Assembly (NCBI GenBank): GCA_035540495.1
Contig: DATLGL010000016.1
Coordinates: 1 to 58,581 of the forward strand
Direction of reading: 5' to 3'
DNA from: DASVEG01 sp035540495
GTDB taxonomy: Bacteria; Actinomycetota; Acidimicrobiia; Acidimicrobiales; CADCTF01
DNA: 58,581 bases
The translations under genes were made by a program, and so were the position numbers. This document shows positions 6,962-16,474 of the stretch, piece by piece. The stretch's first letter is position 1. Every line of letters starts with the position of its first letter. Below the pieces are notes generated by a model. It was not told the DNA's origin. It ran no database searches and was given only the letters and a program-made list of their open reading frames with translations.

Positions 6962-8752
6962 TCAGCTGGCGCCGATCGAGCCGCCACCGCCGCCGCCGCC
7001 ACCGCCACCGGAGAAGCCGCCTCCCCCTCCGCTCCCCGACGAGGAGCTCGACTGGGGTGTCGCAGCGGCGACGATCGTCGGGCCGAACGACGACGAGAAG
7101 TCGGCGAGGGAGCCGATCGAGTCGAGGGCACCGGTGCCGCCGTGCGACCCGTGGTACCAGGAGGCGAATCCCTGCTGCTGCGCGACCTCCGGTGGGATCT
7201 TCGCCGCGAGCGCCCGAGCGACGCCCGCGGTGACGCCGAGCGCGACGGCGTAGACCAGGTAGCGCTCCCACAGGATGAGGTGCCCGACCGGCGCCTCCTC
7301 GAGTTGCGAGAAGTCCCGGAGGAAGCGCTCGAAGGCCTCCCACTCCGCGAGCCGCTGGCGACCGGCGATCGTGCGACGGCGCAGCAACACCGTCGCCACC
7401 AACTGCAGCGAGCCGGACACCAACGCCACGATCCCGAGCAGCTGCCCGTTCACCAAGGCGATGCCACCGATGACGTCGACGACCACCGCGGCGATGATGT
7501 TCGCGGCGAAGACGGATCCCTTCCCGCCCTCGACGTAGCCGCGAGTGGAGAAGCTCTCGCCGCAGCGCCGTTTGACGCTGTCCCACCAGCGGTCGGCGTT
7601 GGTGCGGTGCCGCTTGCACCACGCCTCGAACTCCGACTGCGTGGTGACGGGTCCGGCCGCGAAGAGCCGGTCGAGGATCTTCCGCTCGAACGGCAGCACC
7701 GGGTCGTCGGTGCGGGTGTGGGTGAACTGCCAGTCGACCTTGTCGGGCAGGATCCGCCGGTCGGTGCGGACCTCCTCGATCGTGAGGTGCCCTCGTTGCG
7801 CGAGGTCGACGATCGTCGCCGACAGCACCTGCGGTGTGACGGTCCCCCAGTTCCTGAGGAGGATGACGTGCGCCGGCGGGTCGTCGGGCGGCTCGCGCAA
7901 ATACTCGCCGACGTCGGTGGTCGCCCGGTGCTCCCGGCCGTACCTGGTCCAGAGGACGAAGAAGAGCACCCAGCCGGCGACCGCGACGAACGGGACGGCG
8001 ACGCCGAGCGAGTCGACGATCTGCTCGCGGCGACGTCGGGCGGCCTCGTCGCGTGCTCGTTGCGCGTTCGCCTGGTCGGCGAGCACCTGTTCCTCCGACA
8101 AGACCACGGGCAGCCGGTCGCCTGGGCGGCGTGCGGTGCTCGAGGCGTCGAACGCCGCAGCTGGCACGGTGATGCGGCCCTCGACGAACTGGCCGGAAGG
8201 AAGTCCGTCGACCGACAGCAGGACGCTCGAGCCTCGTGGTTCGACGAGGCCGTTCAACGGCCCGTGCGCCCACGCCCGCACGTCGACGCCGTCGCCTGGC
8301 ACGTCCACCTGCACCCGCACGACGCCGACGCCCGGGTGCTCCGCGCCTACGAACTTCCAGTAGAGCTCGGCGACGTCGTCGTACACCTTCGCCGCGTCGA
8401 GCACGACGTAGGAGATGGCGAACGTCTTGCGCTCGTCCTTCGCGTAGTAACGCCAGGCCAGCTGGTGCGGCGCGCCGGTGAACGGCAGGGCCTCGCCGGT
8501 GTCGCGGTCGCGCACGTTCATCTCGACGATCTGGTAGTCGCCGGGTGGGATGAAGCGGGTGCCGTTCCGGAACTCGCCGTCGAAGTCGTAGGTGATGTGC
8601 TCGACGACCTGCATCGCTCCGTCGGGCCGCAGCGTCGCCTCGATCTGCACCGCCGAGATCCGGAACGACTTCGCGGACGCCGGCGATCCAAGCCCCAACA
8701 CGAAGATGGCGGCCCCCGTGAGGGCCGCCATCGTCAACAACAGCTTCCGCAC
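6962..8752 (-). CDS. DUF2207 predicted membrane protein
   Basis: A 596-residue exported membrane protein. Residues 1-27 form a signal peptide (ending SPASA). An extracytoplasmic DUF2207 domain follows (about 30-240; ISAVQIEATLRPDGAMQVVE, then ITYDFDGEFRNGTRFIP). A membrane segment lies near 255-270, then a cytoplasmic region with a winged-helix-like stretch, then two or three further membrane segments (about 430-470 and 515-535). It ends in a very glycine-rich tail (SGSGGGGGFSGGGGGGGGGG). This layout, including the Gly/Ser tail, is standard for DUF2207 proteins, whose function is not established. It lies 11 nt downstream of groEL, but whether it is cotranscribed is not clear from sequence. 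Confidence 0.87.
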   Translation of the reverse strand: MRKLLLTMAALTGAAIFVLGLGSPASAKSFRISAVQIEATLRPDGAMQVVEHITYDFDGEFRNGTRFIPPGDYQIVEMNVRDRDTGEALPFTGAPHQLAWRYYAKDERKTFAISYVVLDAAKVYDDVAELYWKFVGAEHPGVGVVRVQVDVPGDGVDVRAWAHGPLNGLVEPRGSSVLLSVDGLPSGQFVEGRITVPAAAFDASSTARRPGDRLPVVLSEEQVLADQANAQRARDEAARRRREQIVDSLGVAVPFVAVAGWVLFFVLWTRYGREHRATTDVGEYLREPPDDPPAHVILLRNWGTVTPQVLSATIVDLAQRGHLTIEEVRTDRRILPDKVDWQFTHTRTDDPVLPFERKILDRLFAAGPVTTQSEFEAWCKRHRTNADRWWDSVKRRCGESFSTRGYVEGGKGSVFAANIIAAVVVDVIGGIALVNGQLLGIVALVSGSLQLVATVLLRRRTIAGRQRLAEWEAFERFLRDFSQLEEAPVGHLILWERYLVYAVALGVTAGVARALAAKIPPEVAQQQGFASWYHGSHGGTGALDSIGSLADFSSSFGPTIVAAATPQSSSSSGSGGGGGFSGGGGGGGGGGSIGAS

Positions 8753-8763
8753 GGGGCGGATGC

Positions 8764-10406
<1,643 letters not shown>

Positions 10407-10407
<1 letters not shown>

Positions 10408-10700
10408 TACTTGTTCACCTTCGCCAGAACGTCGCGGCTGGTCAGGATGAGGAGGTCCTCACCCTCGACAGTGATCTCGGTCCCGCCGTACTTCGAGTAG
10501 ACGACGGTGTCGCCGACCTTGACGTCGAGCGGGATGAGCTCGCCGGTGTTCTCGGCGCGACGGCCCGGGCCGACCGCCAGGACCTCGCCCTGCTGGGGCT
10601 TCTCCTTGGCCGTATCGGGGATGACGAGGCCGGAAGCCGTGGTCTCCTCGGACTCGCTGGGGCGCACGACGATGCGGTCGTCGAGGGGCTGCAGGTTCAT
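10407..10700 (-). CDS. groS: Co-chaperonin GroES (10 kDa)
   Basis: The lid of the GroEL chamber. It has 97 residues, with the N-terminal NLQPLDDRIVVRPSESEETT, the mobile-loop region TASGLVIPDTAKEKPQQG, and the C-terminal GTEITVEGEDLLIL. The start ATG at 10698-10700 is preceded by a GGAGG ribosome site about 10 nt upstream. It is first in the groES-groEL operon, directly behind a promoter flanked by two CIRCE sites. Confidence 0.98.
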
Positions 10701-10731
10701 TCTTTTGACGCCTCCGTGGCAATCAGGACGG

Positions 10732-10758
10732 TTAGCACTCTGACCTAACGACTGCTAA
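10732..10758 (-). promoter_or_regulatory. CIRCE operator 1 (HrcA binding site)
   Basis: Reads TTAGCACTC, a 9-nt spacer, then GACTGCTAA on the plus strand. This matches the CIRCE consensus (TTAGCACTC-N9-GAGTGCTAA) with one mismatch. It lies just downstream of the predicted groES -10 element, where a bound HrcA repressor would block transcription. Confidence 0.92.
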
Positions 10759-10786
10759 CGATAGCCACGGCCGCTAGCACTCGCAA
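10758..10786 (-). promoter_or_regulatory. groES-groEL promoter
   Basis: On the minus strand, TTGCGA (10781-10786) and TATCGT (10758-10763) are separated by 17 nt, a good housekeeping-sigma promoter. The -35 lies inside CIRCE 2 and the -10 abuts CIRCE 1, consistent with heat-inducible derepression. Confidence 0.7.
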
Positions 10787-10800
10787 CCGCCGACTGCTAA
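10774..10800 (-). promoter_or_regulatory. CIRCE operator 2 (HrcA binding site)
   Basis: Reads CTAGCACTC, a 9-nt spacer, then GACTGCTAA, with two differences from the CIRCE consensus. Its spacer contains the predicted groES -35 hexamer. It starts exactly 42 nt from operator 1, about four helical turns, so two HrcA dimers would sit on the same face of the DNA. Confidence 0.88.
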
Positions 10801-10820
10801 GGGCTGCTCCCGCCCGACGT

Positions 10821-10859
10821 TTGGCCACGAAGGACGGCTGTGCCCGCCTTCGTGACCAA
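10821..10859 (-). terminator. Hairpin after the DUF3072 gene, probable terminator
   Basis: Arms 10821-10833 and 10847-10859 pair over 13 bp with one mismatch around a 13-nt loop. It lies 12 nt beyond the DUF3072 stop and upstream of the groES promoter. That suits termination of the tsa-side transcript, although no U-tract follows. Confidence 0.5.
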
Positions 10860-10871
10860 TCGTGGCGGGCG

Positions 10872-11099
10872 CTAGTCGTCGTTGCCGAGGCGGGGCGACT
10901 TGTCCTGGAGCTCGTCGATCTTCTTCGACGCCTCCGCCTTCGTGAGACCGTCCGGCACCTCTTCGCCGGTGTCCTCCGACAACGTCCCGAGGTACGACTC
11001 CTGGGCCGGCGTCATCGGCTCGTCGCCGGTCACCCACTCGTCCGGATCGCGCTTGATCGCCTGGTTGTTGTCCGCGCTCTGCAAGCTCTGGTTCGCCAT
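10872..11099 (-). CDS. DUF3072 domain protein, 75 aa
   Basis: A short, charged soluble protein. The core MTPAQESYLGTLSEDTGEEV followed by LTKAEASKKIDELQ is the DUF3072 signature found in small actinobacterial proteins of unknown function. ATG start at 11097-11099. It lies 37 nt downstream of tsaD in the same direction and is followed by a hairpin. Confidence 0.78.
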   Translation of the reverse strand: MANQSLQSADNNQAIKRDPDEWVTGDEPMTPAQESYLGTLSEDTGEEVPDGLTKAEASKKIDELQDKSPRLGNDD

Positions 11100-11136
11100 G
11101 ACCGGACGTGTACCCCCGAACGCGTGTTCGGCTAAC

Positions 11137-12159
11137 TCAGAGGACGGGCAGTCGCAGGTTCGGGTTGGCGCCCGCGTCGAGCAGGGTCGGCCCGTCGGAG
11201 CGCAGGCGGTAGAGGCCCGCGGCGGCGATCATCGCCGCGTTGTCGGTGCACATCGCCCGCGACGGCAGGTAACCCCTGAGCCCGTCCTCGATGCAGGCGT
11301 CGAGGGTGCGCTCCCGCAGTGCCGAGTTCGCGGCGACTCCGCCCGCGAGGCAGATCGCCTTCGCGCCGGTGGCACGGGCCGCCCTCCGAGCCTTCTTCAC
11401 GAGGACGTCGACGACCGCCTCCTGGAACGACGCCGCCACGTCGGCCACCTCGACGTCCGGGTTCTTGCGGACATAGGTGACGACGGACGTCTTCAGGCCG
11501 CTGAACGAGAAGTCGTACGCCTCGTCGAGCAACCCGCGAGGGAACTGGATCGCTTGCGGGTCGCCCTCCATCGACAGGCGATCGATCGCCGGCCCACCGG
11601 GATAGCCGAGGCCGAGGAACCGGGCGACCTTGTCGAAGGCTTCGCCCGCAGCGTCGTCGATCGTCTGGCCGAGGAGCCGGTAGCGGCCGTGGTCCTCCAT
11701 GAGGATCAGCATCGTGTGACCGCCCGACACGAGCAGCACGACGGCCGGAAGCTCCAGATCGGGCTCCTCGAGGAACGAGGCGTACAGGTGGCCCTCGAGG
11801 TGGTTGACCCCGACGAACGGCACACCGTGCACGAGCGCCATCGCCTTGGCATGCGACACGCCGACGAGCAGGGCGCCGATCAAGCCCGGCCCGACGGTGG
11901 CCGCGACCGCCGACAGGTCGCGACCTTCGACGCCCGCCGTCACCAACGCCTCCGCCACGACCGGCGTGAGCAGGTCGACGTGCGCGCGGCTCGCGATCTC
12001 CGGCACCACCCCACCGAACCGGGCGTGGAGGTCGACCTGGCTGCTCACGACCGACGAGAGCACGTCGATGCGGCCGTCCTCGGTGCCCACCACGACCGAC
12101 GCCGCGGTCTCGTCGCACGAGGTCTCGATGCCGAGCACCCGCTCGGTTCCTGCGCTCAC
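11137..12159 (-). CDS. tsaD: tRNA t6A37 threonylcarbamoyltransferase TsaD
   Basis: TsaD transfers the threonylcarbamoyl group to A37 of ANN-decoding tRNAs, together with TsaB and TsaE. The 340-residue protein has the ASKHA fold signatures LGIETSCDETAASVV and LLVSGGHT, the metal-binding His pair in NHLEGHLYAS (His120, His124), and CLAGGVAANSALR. The start is GTG at 12157-12159, sharing a GTGA overlap with the rimI stop. The 32 extra codons upstream are out-of-family shadow. It is the last core gene of the alr-to-tsaD run. Confidence 0.96.
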   Translation of the reverse strand: MSAGTERVLGIETSCDETAASVVVGTEDGRIDVLSSVVSSQVDLHARFGGVVPEIASRAHVDLLTPVVAEALVTAGVEGRDLSAVAATVGPGLIGALLVGVSHAKAMALVHGVPFVGVNHLEGHLYASFLEEPDLELPAVVLLVSGGHTMLILMEDHGRYRLLGQTIDDAAGEAFDKVARFLGLGYPGGPAIDRLSMEGDPQAIQFPRGLLDEAYDFSFSGLKTSVVTYVRKNPDVEVADVAASFQEAVVDVLVKKARRAARATGAKAICLAGGVAANSALRERTLDACIEDGLRGYLPSRAMCTDNAAMIAAAGLYRLRSDGPTLLDAGANPNLRLPVL

Positions 12160-12719
12160 GTCACTCCTTCTCCGACGACCGTCGATCCCGGAACTGCGGC
12201 CTCCAGTCTGGCAAGCCTGGCTGCGTAGTCGTCCCCCTCGACGCCCTCGGCCCACATCACCAGGGCGTCCTCGTTCGTCTCGACGTAGTAGTTCCGGCGG
12301 ATCCCTGCCGGCTTGAAGCCGAACTGCTCGTACATCGCCTGGGCCGCCTCGTTGCTCACCCGCACCTCGAGGGTCATGTTCTTCGCGCCGCGACGCCGCG
12401 CCTCGCGAGCGAGGGCGGCCAGCAGGCGCGTGCCGACCTTCGCCCGGTGGAACGCCGGATCGACCGCGATCGTCGTGACGTGCGCGTCGTCACCGGTGAG
12501 CATCAACCCGGCGTAGCCAACAACCGACGCCTCGACCCGCGCGACCAGGTAGTAGCGACTGGTCCGCAGCGCGAGCTCCGACAGGAAGAGGCTCAGCGAC
12601 CACGGCCGCGGATACACCTGGCTCTCGATGCGAAGCACCGAGCGCAAGTGGCGGCGGCGCATGGGCACGAGATGGACCTCGAGCTCGGCAGGATCGATGT
12701 GGGGTACTCGCGCCGCCAT
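12156..12719 (-). CDS. rimI: Ribosomal-protein-S18-alanine N-acetyltransferase RimI-like
   Basis: A GNAT-family acetyltransferase of 187 residues with the acetyl-CoA-binding motif region VDPAFHRAKVGTRLLAALA and the RimI-like LEVRVSNEAAQAMYEQFGFK. In this position between tsaB and tsaD it is conventionally RimI, although its true substrate may differ. The C-terminus is about 30 residues longer than a minimal GNAT. It lies 5 nt downstream of tsaB and overlaps tsaD by GTGA. Confidence 0.85.
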   Translation of the reverse strand: MAARVPHIDPAELEVHLVPMRRRHLRSVLRIESQVYPRPWSLSLFLSELALRTSRYYLVARVEASVVGYAGLMLTGDDAHVTTIAVDPAFHRAKVGTRLLAALAREARRRGAKNMTLEVRVSNEAAQAMYEQFGFKPAGIRRNYYVETNEDALVMWAEGVEGDDYAARLARLEAAVPGSTVVGEGVT

Positions 12720-12724
12720 CGTCG

Positions 12725-13420
12725 TCAGCCGGCGCGCGAAGACCAGTTGATCTCAGCGTCCGACTTGCGCAGGTACAGCGGCGAGAGCTCGCCGACCTGG
12801 ACGAACTCCTCCCGCAGCGCCCGCGGATGCGCGAGCTCGACGAGGTCGGTCGCGCTGGGATAGGCGTTGCCGACCCCGGCGATCTCGATGCCGCGGTCGT
12901 GGTCGAGCACGTCTCGGTACCGGATCGCCCCGTCGCCGACGAGGAGCGCGTCCTCGCCACGGGCGCCGATCTCGTTGGCGAGCTCTTCGGCTGTACCGAC
13001 CCGGTGATCGCTGAGACGCTGGATGCCGCCGGGCACCCGGCGGTAGAACGCGGAGAACACCTCGCCGCGACGCGCGTCGATCACCGGGACGATGAGGGCC
13101 GTGCTCCACCGCACCTGGTGAGCCAGGAGGTCGAGGCTCGACAGCCCGATCATGGGGACGCGCAGCGACTGCGCGATGGCCTTCGCGGTGGCGATGCCGA
13201 CGCGGAGTCCGGTGAAGAGGCCGGGCCCGATGTCGACGGCGACCACGCTGACCTGTTCGAGGCGCATCTCGATCGACTCGAACACGAACTCGATGGCGGG
13301 CGCCAGCGTCTCCGCGTGGCGGCGTCCGTGTGCGGAGTGGAACGAGCCGAGCAGGCCCTCCACGCCGCCGACTGCGCACCCGACCTGCTGCGTCGCCGTC
13401 TCGATGCCGAGGATGATCAC
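12725..13420 (-). CDS. tsaB: tRNA t6A biosynthesis dimerisation protein TsaB
   Basis: TsaB is the non-catalytic ASKHA partner of TsaD. It has 231 residues with the N-terminal ILGIETATQQVGCAV, the conserved GPGLFTGLRVGIATAKAIAQ helix, and VPVIDARRGEVFSAFYR. The start is GTG at 13418-13420, forming a GTGA overlap with the tsaE stop. Upstream in-frame sequence belongs to tsaE in another frame. Confidence 0.94.
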   Translation of the reverse strand: MIILGIETATQQVGCAVGGVEGLLGSFHSAHGRRHAETLAPAIEFVFESIEMRLEQVSVVAVDIGPGLFTGLRVGIATAKAIAQSLRVPMIGLSSLDLLAHQVRWSTALIVPVIDARRGEVFSAFYRRVPGGIQRLSDHRVGTAEELANEIGARGEDALLVGDGAIRYRDVLDHDRGIEIAGVGNAYPSATDLVELAHPRALREEFVQVGELSPLYLRKSDAEINWSSRAG

Positions 13421-13914
13421 GATGCGCTCCAGCGGGCGAGCGCTGCCCGCAGGGCCTCCGCCCGTGACGCCCACGACGGGCCGACCGGGCGCAGCTCGAA
13501 CGTTCGCATGTCGGCATCCGCCTCGTCGTGGGGGTACTCGATGCGGATCTCGAGGAAGTCCTTCGGCAACACCGGCTCGGCGACGTCGCCCCACTCGACC
13601 AGCGCCACCGCGTTCTCGTCGACGAGCTCCGACAGCCCGAGATCGACGACCTCCTGCAGACGATCGAGGCGGTACATGTCGGCATGCAGCACCGTCAGAC
13701 CCTCGCGGGCGCCGTAGTGGTTCACGAGCGTGAACGTCGGGCTGGTGATCGGCTCGTCGACGCCGAGCGCCCGGCCGAAGCCCTGGGTGAACGTGGTCTT
13801 CCCCGCCCCGAGGTCGCCGGCGAGGAGGATGACGTCGCCCGGTCGGGCGACGCCCGCGATCGCCGCGGCCAGTTCCCGCGTGTCGTCCGCCGACTTCGTC
13901 ACCGCAGTCGTCAC
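13417..13914 (-). CDS. tsaE: tRNA t6A biosynthesis ATPase TsaE
   Basis: The small P-loop ATPase that recycles the TsaB-TsaD complex. It has 165 residues with Walker A GDLGAGKTTFTQGF, the SPTFTLVNHY block and the ADMYRL...DLGL region typical of the family. The start is GTG at 13912-13914, overlapping the upstream glycosylase stop as GTGA; the longer open frame has no family match. Confidence 0.95.
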   Translation of the reverse strand: MTTAVTKSADDTRELAAAIAGVARPGDVILLAGDLGAGKTTFTQGFGRALGVDEPITSPTFTLVNHYGAREGLTVLHADMYRLDRLQEVVDLGLSELVDENAVALVEWGDVAEPVLPKDFLEIRIEYPHDEADADMRTFELRPVGPSWASRAEALRAALARWSAS

Positions 13915-14492
13915 ACCAACGCCTCCACGCCCTCGCTCGAGAAGAGCACCTCCTTGGCCCGGACGAGATCCGCCCGCATCTGGGCCATCGGCACGCCGCC
14001 GCCTCGCAGGACGGCCGCAGGATGGAACGTGGGGATCAACGTCGCTCCACGGAACGGGTACGCGCGCCCACGCAGCTTCGTGATGCCGTCGGTCGTGGCG
14101 AGCAGCCGCTTCGTGGCGAAGTTGCCGAGGGTGACGATCACCTTCGGGCGGAGAAGCTCGAGCTGCTGGTCGAACCACGGCGAACAGGCCGTCAGCTCCT
14201 CAGGCTTCGGATCCCGGTTGCCCGGCGGACGGCACTTGATCGTGTTCATGACGTAGAAGGCGTCACGGTCGAGCCCGATCTCCTCGGCGACCAACTTGTC
14301 GAGCAGCTGGCCCGACCTGCCGACGAACGGCTGACCCTGCGCGTCTTCGTCGGCGCCCGGCGCCTCGCCGATGAAGACGAGGTCGGCGTCGGCGTTCCCT
14401 CTGGAGAACACGACCTGCGTGCGCGTCTGCGCGAGGGGGCACCGGGTGCAGCCCGACGCTAGGCGGGCGAGCTCCTGGAGCGTCTCGGCCAC
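13911..14492 (-). CDS. Uracil-DNA glycosylase, family 4 (4Fe-4S)
   Basis: Removes uracil from DNA in base-excision repair. The 193-residue protein shows the four Fe-S cysteines Cys15, Cys18, Cys87 and Cys103, active-site motif GEAPGADEDAQGQPFVG and the second motif TFHPAAVLR. Together these define the thermostable-type family 4 rather than the Ung family. Start ATG at 14490-14492. It is inserted between the P1 peptidase (9 nt gap) and tsaE (GTGA overlap), so it is expressed with the t6A genes. Confidence 0.93.
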   Translation of the reverse strand: MAETLQELARLASGCTRCPLAQTRTQVVFSRGNADADLVFIGEAPGADEDAQGQPFVGRSGQLLDKLVAEEIGLDRDAFYVMNTIKCRPPGNRDPKPEELTACSPWFDQQLELLRPKVIVTLGNFATKRLLATTDGITKLRGRAYPFRGATLIPTFHPAAVLRGGGVPMAQMRADLVRAKEVLFSSEGVEALV

Positions 14493-14501
14493 GAGCGCAG
14501 G

Positions 14502-15356
14502 CTACCGGGAGGCGGCTTGACGTATTGCCGCTTCCACTGCTCGCGCGGCCAGCAACCGCACGTGCTCGACAGGTGCCTCGACGCCGCCGACGGAGCTGGC
14601 AACGAACGCGTCGCCGTCGGCGAGGGAGTGGGCTGGCTCGAGTGCGCGAGCGAGGCCGTCGTGCGCCGACTGGGCGACGAGGTGGCAACCGCCCTTGTCG
14701 AGCTTCGCGTTCGTGACGACGACGCCGATCGTGGTGTTCGTGAACGCCGACGCGGCTGGTGCGGGGTCGGGAGGTGCAGGTCGCGCGTCGACGGCGTCGG
14801 TGACGACGTCGCCGACGGCGTTCACGGCGACGAGCGCGCCGACTTCCAGCGAACCGGCTCGCACGACGTGGGCGCCGAGACCTGCAGGTCGCGCATGTTC
14901 GCGACCGCGCCACTTGGCGACGGTGCACCCGATGCCCGCGCCGACGGCCCCGACCTCCGGAACGTCGGGGACCGCGGCAGCCGCGGCCTCTGCGGCCGAC
15001 CGACCGGCTGCCGCGTCAGGCCGAACGGATCCGTCTCCGACCAGCAGGTCGAACAGCACCATACCGACGACGATCGGGACCGGCCCGGCCGCAGTAGGGA
15101 AACCCCGCCCCTGCTCCTCGAGCCACGAGACGACCCCGTCACATGCAGCGAGTCCGAACGCCGAGCCGCCCGTCAGGACGACGGCGTCGACGCTTTGCAC
15201 GAGTCGCATCGGATCGAGCAGCGCGAACTCCCTCGTGCCCGGCGCCCCACCGCGCACCTCACCCGAGGTCACGTTGCCGTTCGGCAGGAGGACGACGGTG
15301 CAGCCGGTGCGGGCGACGTCGTCGGTCCAGTGCCCGACGCGGACGCCGTCGATCAC
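14502..15356 (-). CDS. P1 (S58/DmpA-like) family N-terminal nucleophile peptidase
   Basis: A 284-residue protein of the DmpA/P1 aminopeptidase family. It has N-terminal GVRVGHWTDDVARTGCTVVL, the GGSAFGLAACDGV motif, and the self-processing region AFTNTTIGVVVTNA, in which the Thr after Asn is the likely nucleophile exposed by autocleavage. The substrate is unknown. The start is GTG at 15354-15356, overlapping the alr stop as GTGA, so it is in the cell-wall/t6A transcript. Confidence 0.88.
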   Translation of the reverse strand: MIDGVRVGHWTDDVARTGCTVVLLPNGNVTSGEVRGGAPGTREFALLDPMRLVQSVDAVVLTGGSAFGLAACDGVVSWLEEQGRGFPTAAGPVPIVVGMVLFDLLVGDGSVRPDAAAGRSAAEAAAAAVPDVPEVGAVGAGIGCTVAKWRGREHARPAGLGAHVVRAGSLEVGALVAVNAVGDVVTDAVDARPAPPDPAPAASAFTNTTIGVVVTNAKLDKGGCHLVAQSAHDGLARALEPAHSLADGDAFVASSVGGVEAPVEHVRLLAARAVEAAIRQAASR

Positions 15357-16474
15357 CCGACGTGCACCCGAGGGACGCGAGCGCCGATCCCGCAGAGGAC
15401 CTCGTAGCTGATGGTGTCGAGGCGCTCCGCCCAGTCGTCCGCCGTGATCACCTGGTCGCCCTGCCGGCCGAGGAGCACCACCTCGTCGCCACGACGGACG
15501 TCGAGGTCGTCGCAGTCGACGAGGATCTGATCCATCGTCACGGTGCCCGCTATCGCGCGCCGTTGCCCGGCGACGAGCACCTGCCCGCCGACGGCCGACA
15601 ACCGGCGCGGGACGCCGTCGGCGTAGCCCAGCGGTGCGGTCGCCACGGTGGCGTCGCGATCGAGCGTGTAGCGCAAGCCGTACGACATCGCCTCGCCCGC
15701 CGGCAGCCGCTTGACGTGCGACACCCGCGCCTTGAGCGACAGCGCGGGCCGGAGATCGGCGGCCGTCGGCTGGGCCGGGTTCGGGTGGTACCCGTAGAGA
15801 CCGAGGCCGACGCGCACCATGTCGTAGCGCGCTCCGACCATCAAGGCGCCCGCGGTGTTCGCCGTGTGCAGCATCGGGATCTCGATCCCGGTGCTCCTGA
15901 TGCGAGCGACGACGTCGTCGAAGCGCTCGATCTGCTTGGCCGTCGCGTCGGAGCGCTCAGGCTCGTCGGCCACCGCGAAGTGCGTCCACACCGCCTCGAG
16001 CTCCAGCGACGGATGGGCAGTGATGAGCGACGCCAGACGGAGCGCACGCTCAGGACTGATGCCGACTCGGTGCATTCCCGTGTCGACCTTGAGGTGCGCT
16101 CGCAGACCGTGCTGGGCCGCCGCGGCGACGCCTTCGTCGGTGTACAGCGTGACCCTCAGGTCGAGTCCGGCCGCGACACCCATCGCCTCGGGCGGCGGTT
16201 CCGACAGCACGAGGATCGGGGCGTCGATGCCTTCGCCTCGTAGCACCGCCGCCTCCTCGACCAGAGCGACGGCGAGCCACGACGCACCACCCTCGAGGGC
16301 GGCGCGGGCCACGGCAGGCGCGCCGTGGCCGTAGCCGTCGGCCTTGACGACCGCGCACAGCCGGCGGGTGCCGGTGACCCGCACGACCTCCCGTGCGTTG
16401 TGGCGAATCGCCTCGAGGTCGACCTCGGCCCACGCCGGCCGAAGACCAGGCGGCGACTTCAGCGCGCGGGCCAC
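15353..16474 (-). CDS. alr: Alanine racemase
   Basis: A PLP enzyme that makes D-alanine for peptidoglycan. It has 373 residues with the PLP-lysine motif AVVKADGYGHGA (Lys44), the RVGLGLYGYHP region and the AMSYG motif containing the second catalytic base (Tyr). The start is GTG at 16472-16474, giving the common N-terminus LRPAWAEVDLEAIRHN. It overlaps the 3' end of nnr by 16 nt. The 29 codons further upstream lie wholly within nnr and are rejected. Confidence 0.95.
   Translation of the reverse strand: MARALKSPPGLRPAWAEVDLEAIRHNAREVVRVTGTRRLCAVVKADGYGHGAPAVARAALEGGASWLAVALVEEAAVLRGEGIDAPILVLSEPPPEAMGVAAGLDLRVTLYTDEGVAAAAQHGLRAHLKVDTGMHRVGISPERALRLASLITAHPSLELEAVWTHFAVADEPERSDATAKQIERFDDVVARIRSTGIEIPMLHTANTAGALMVGARYDMVRVGLGLYGYHPNPAQPTAADLRPALSLKARVSHVKRLPAGEAMSYGLRYTLDRDATVATAPLGYADGVPRRLSAVGGQVLVAGQRRAIAGTVTMDQILVDCDDLDVRRGDEVVLLGRQGDQVITADDWAERLDTISYEVLCGIGARVPRVHVG

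Noticed and set aside
6962..7045. GCC-rich triplet repeat as a regulatory or mobile repeat
   Set aside because: It encodes the Gly/Ser-rich C-terminal tail normal for DUF2207 proteins.
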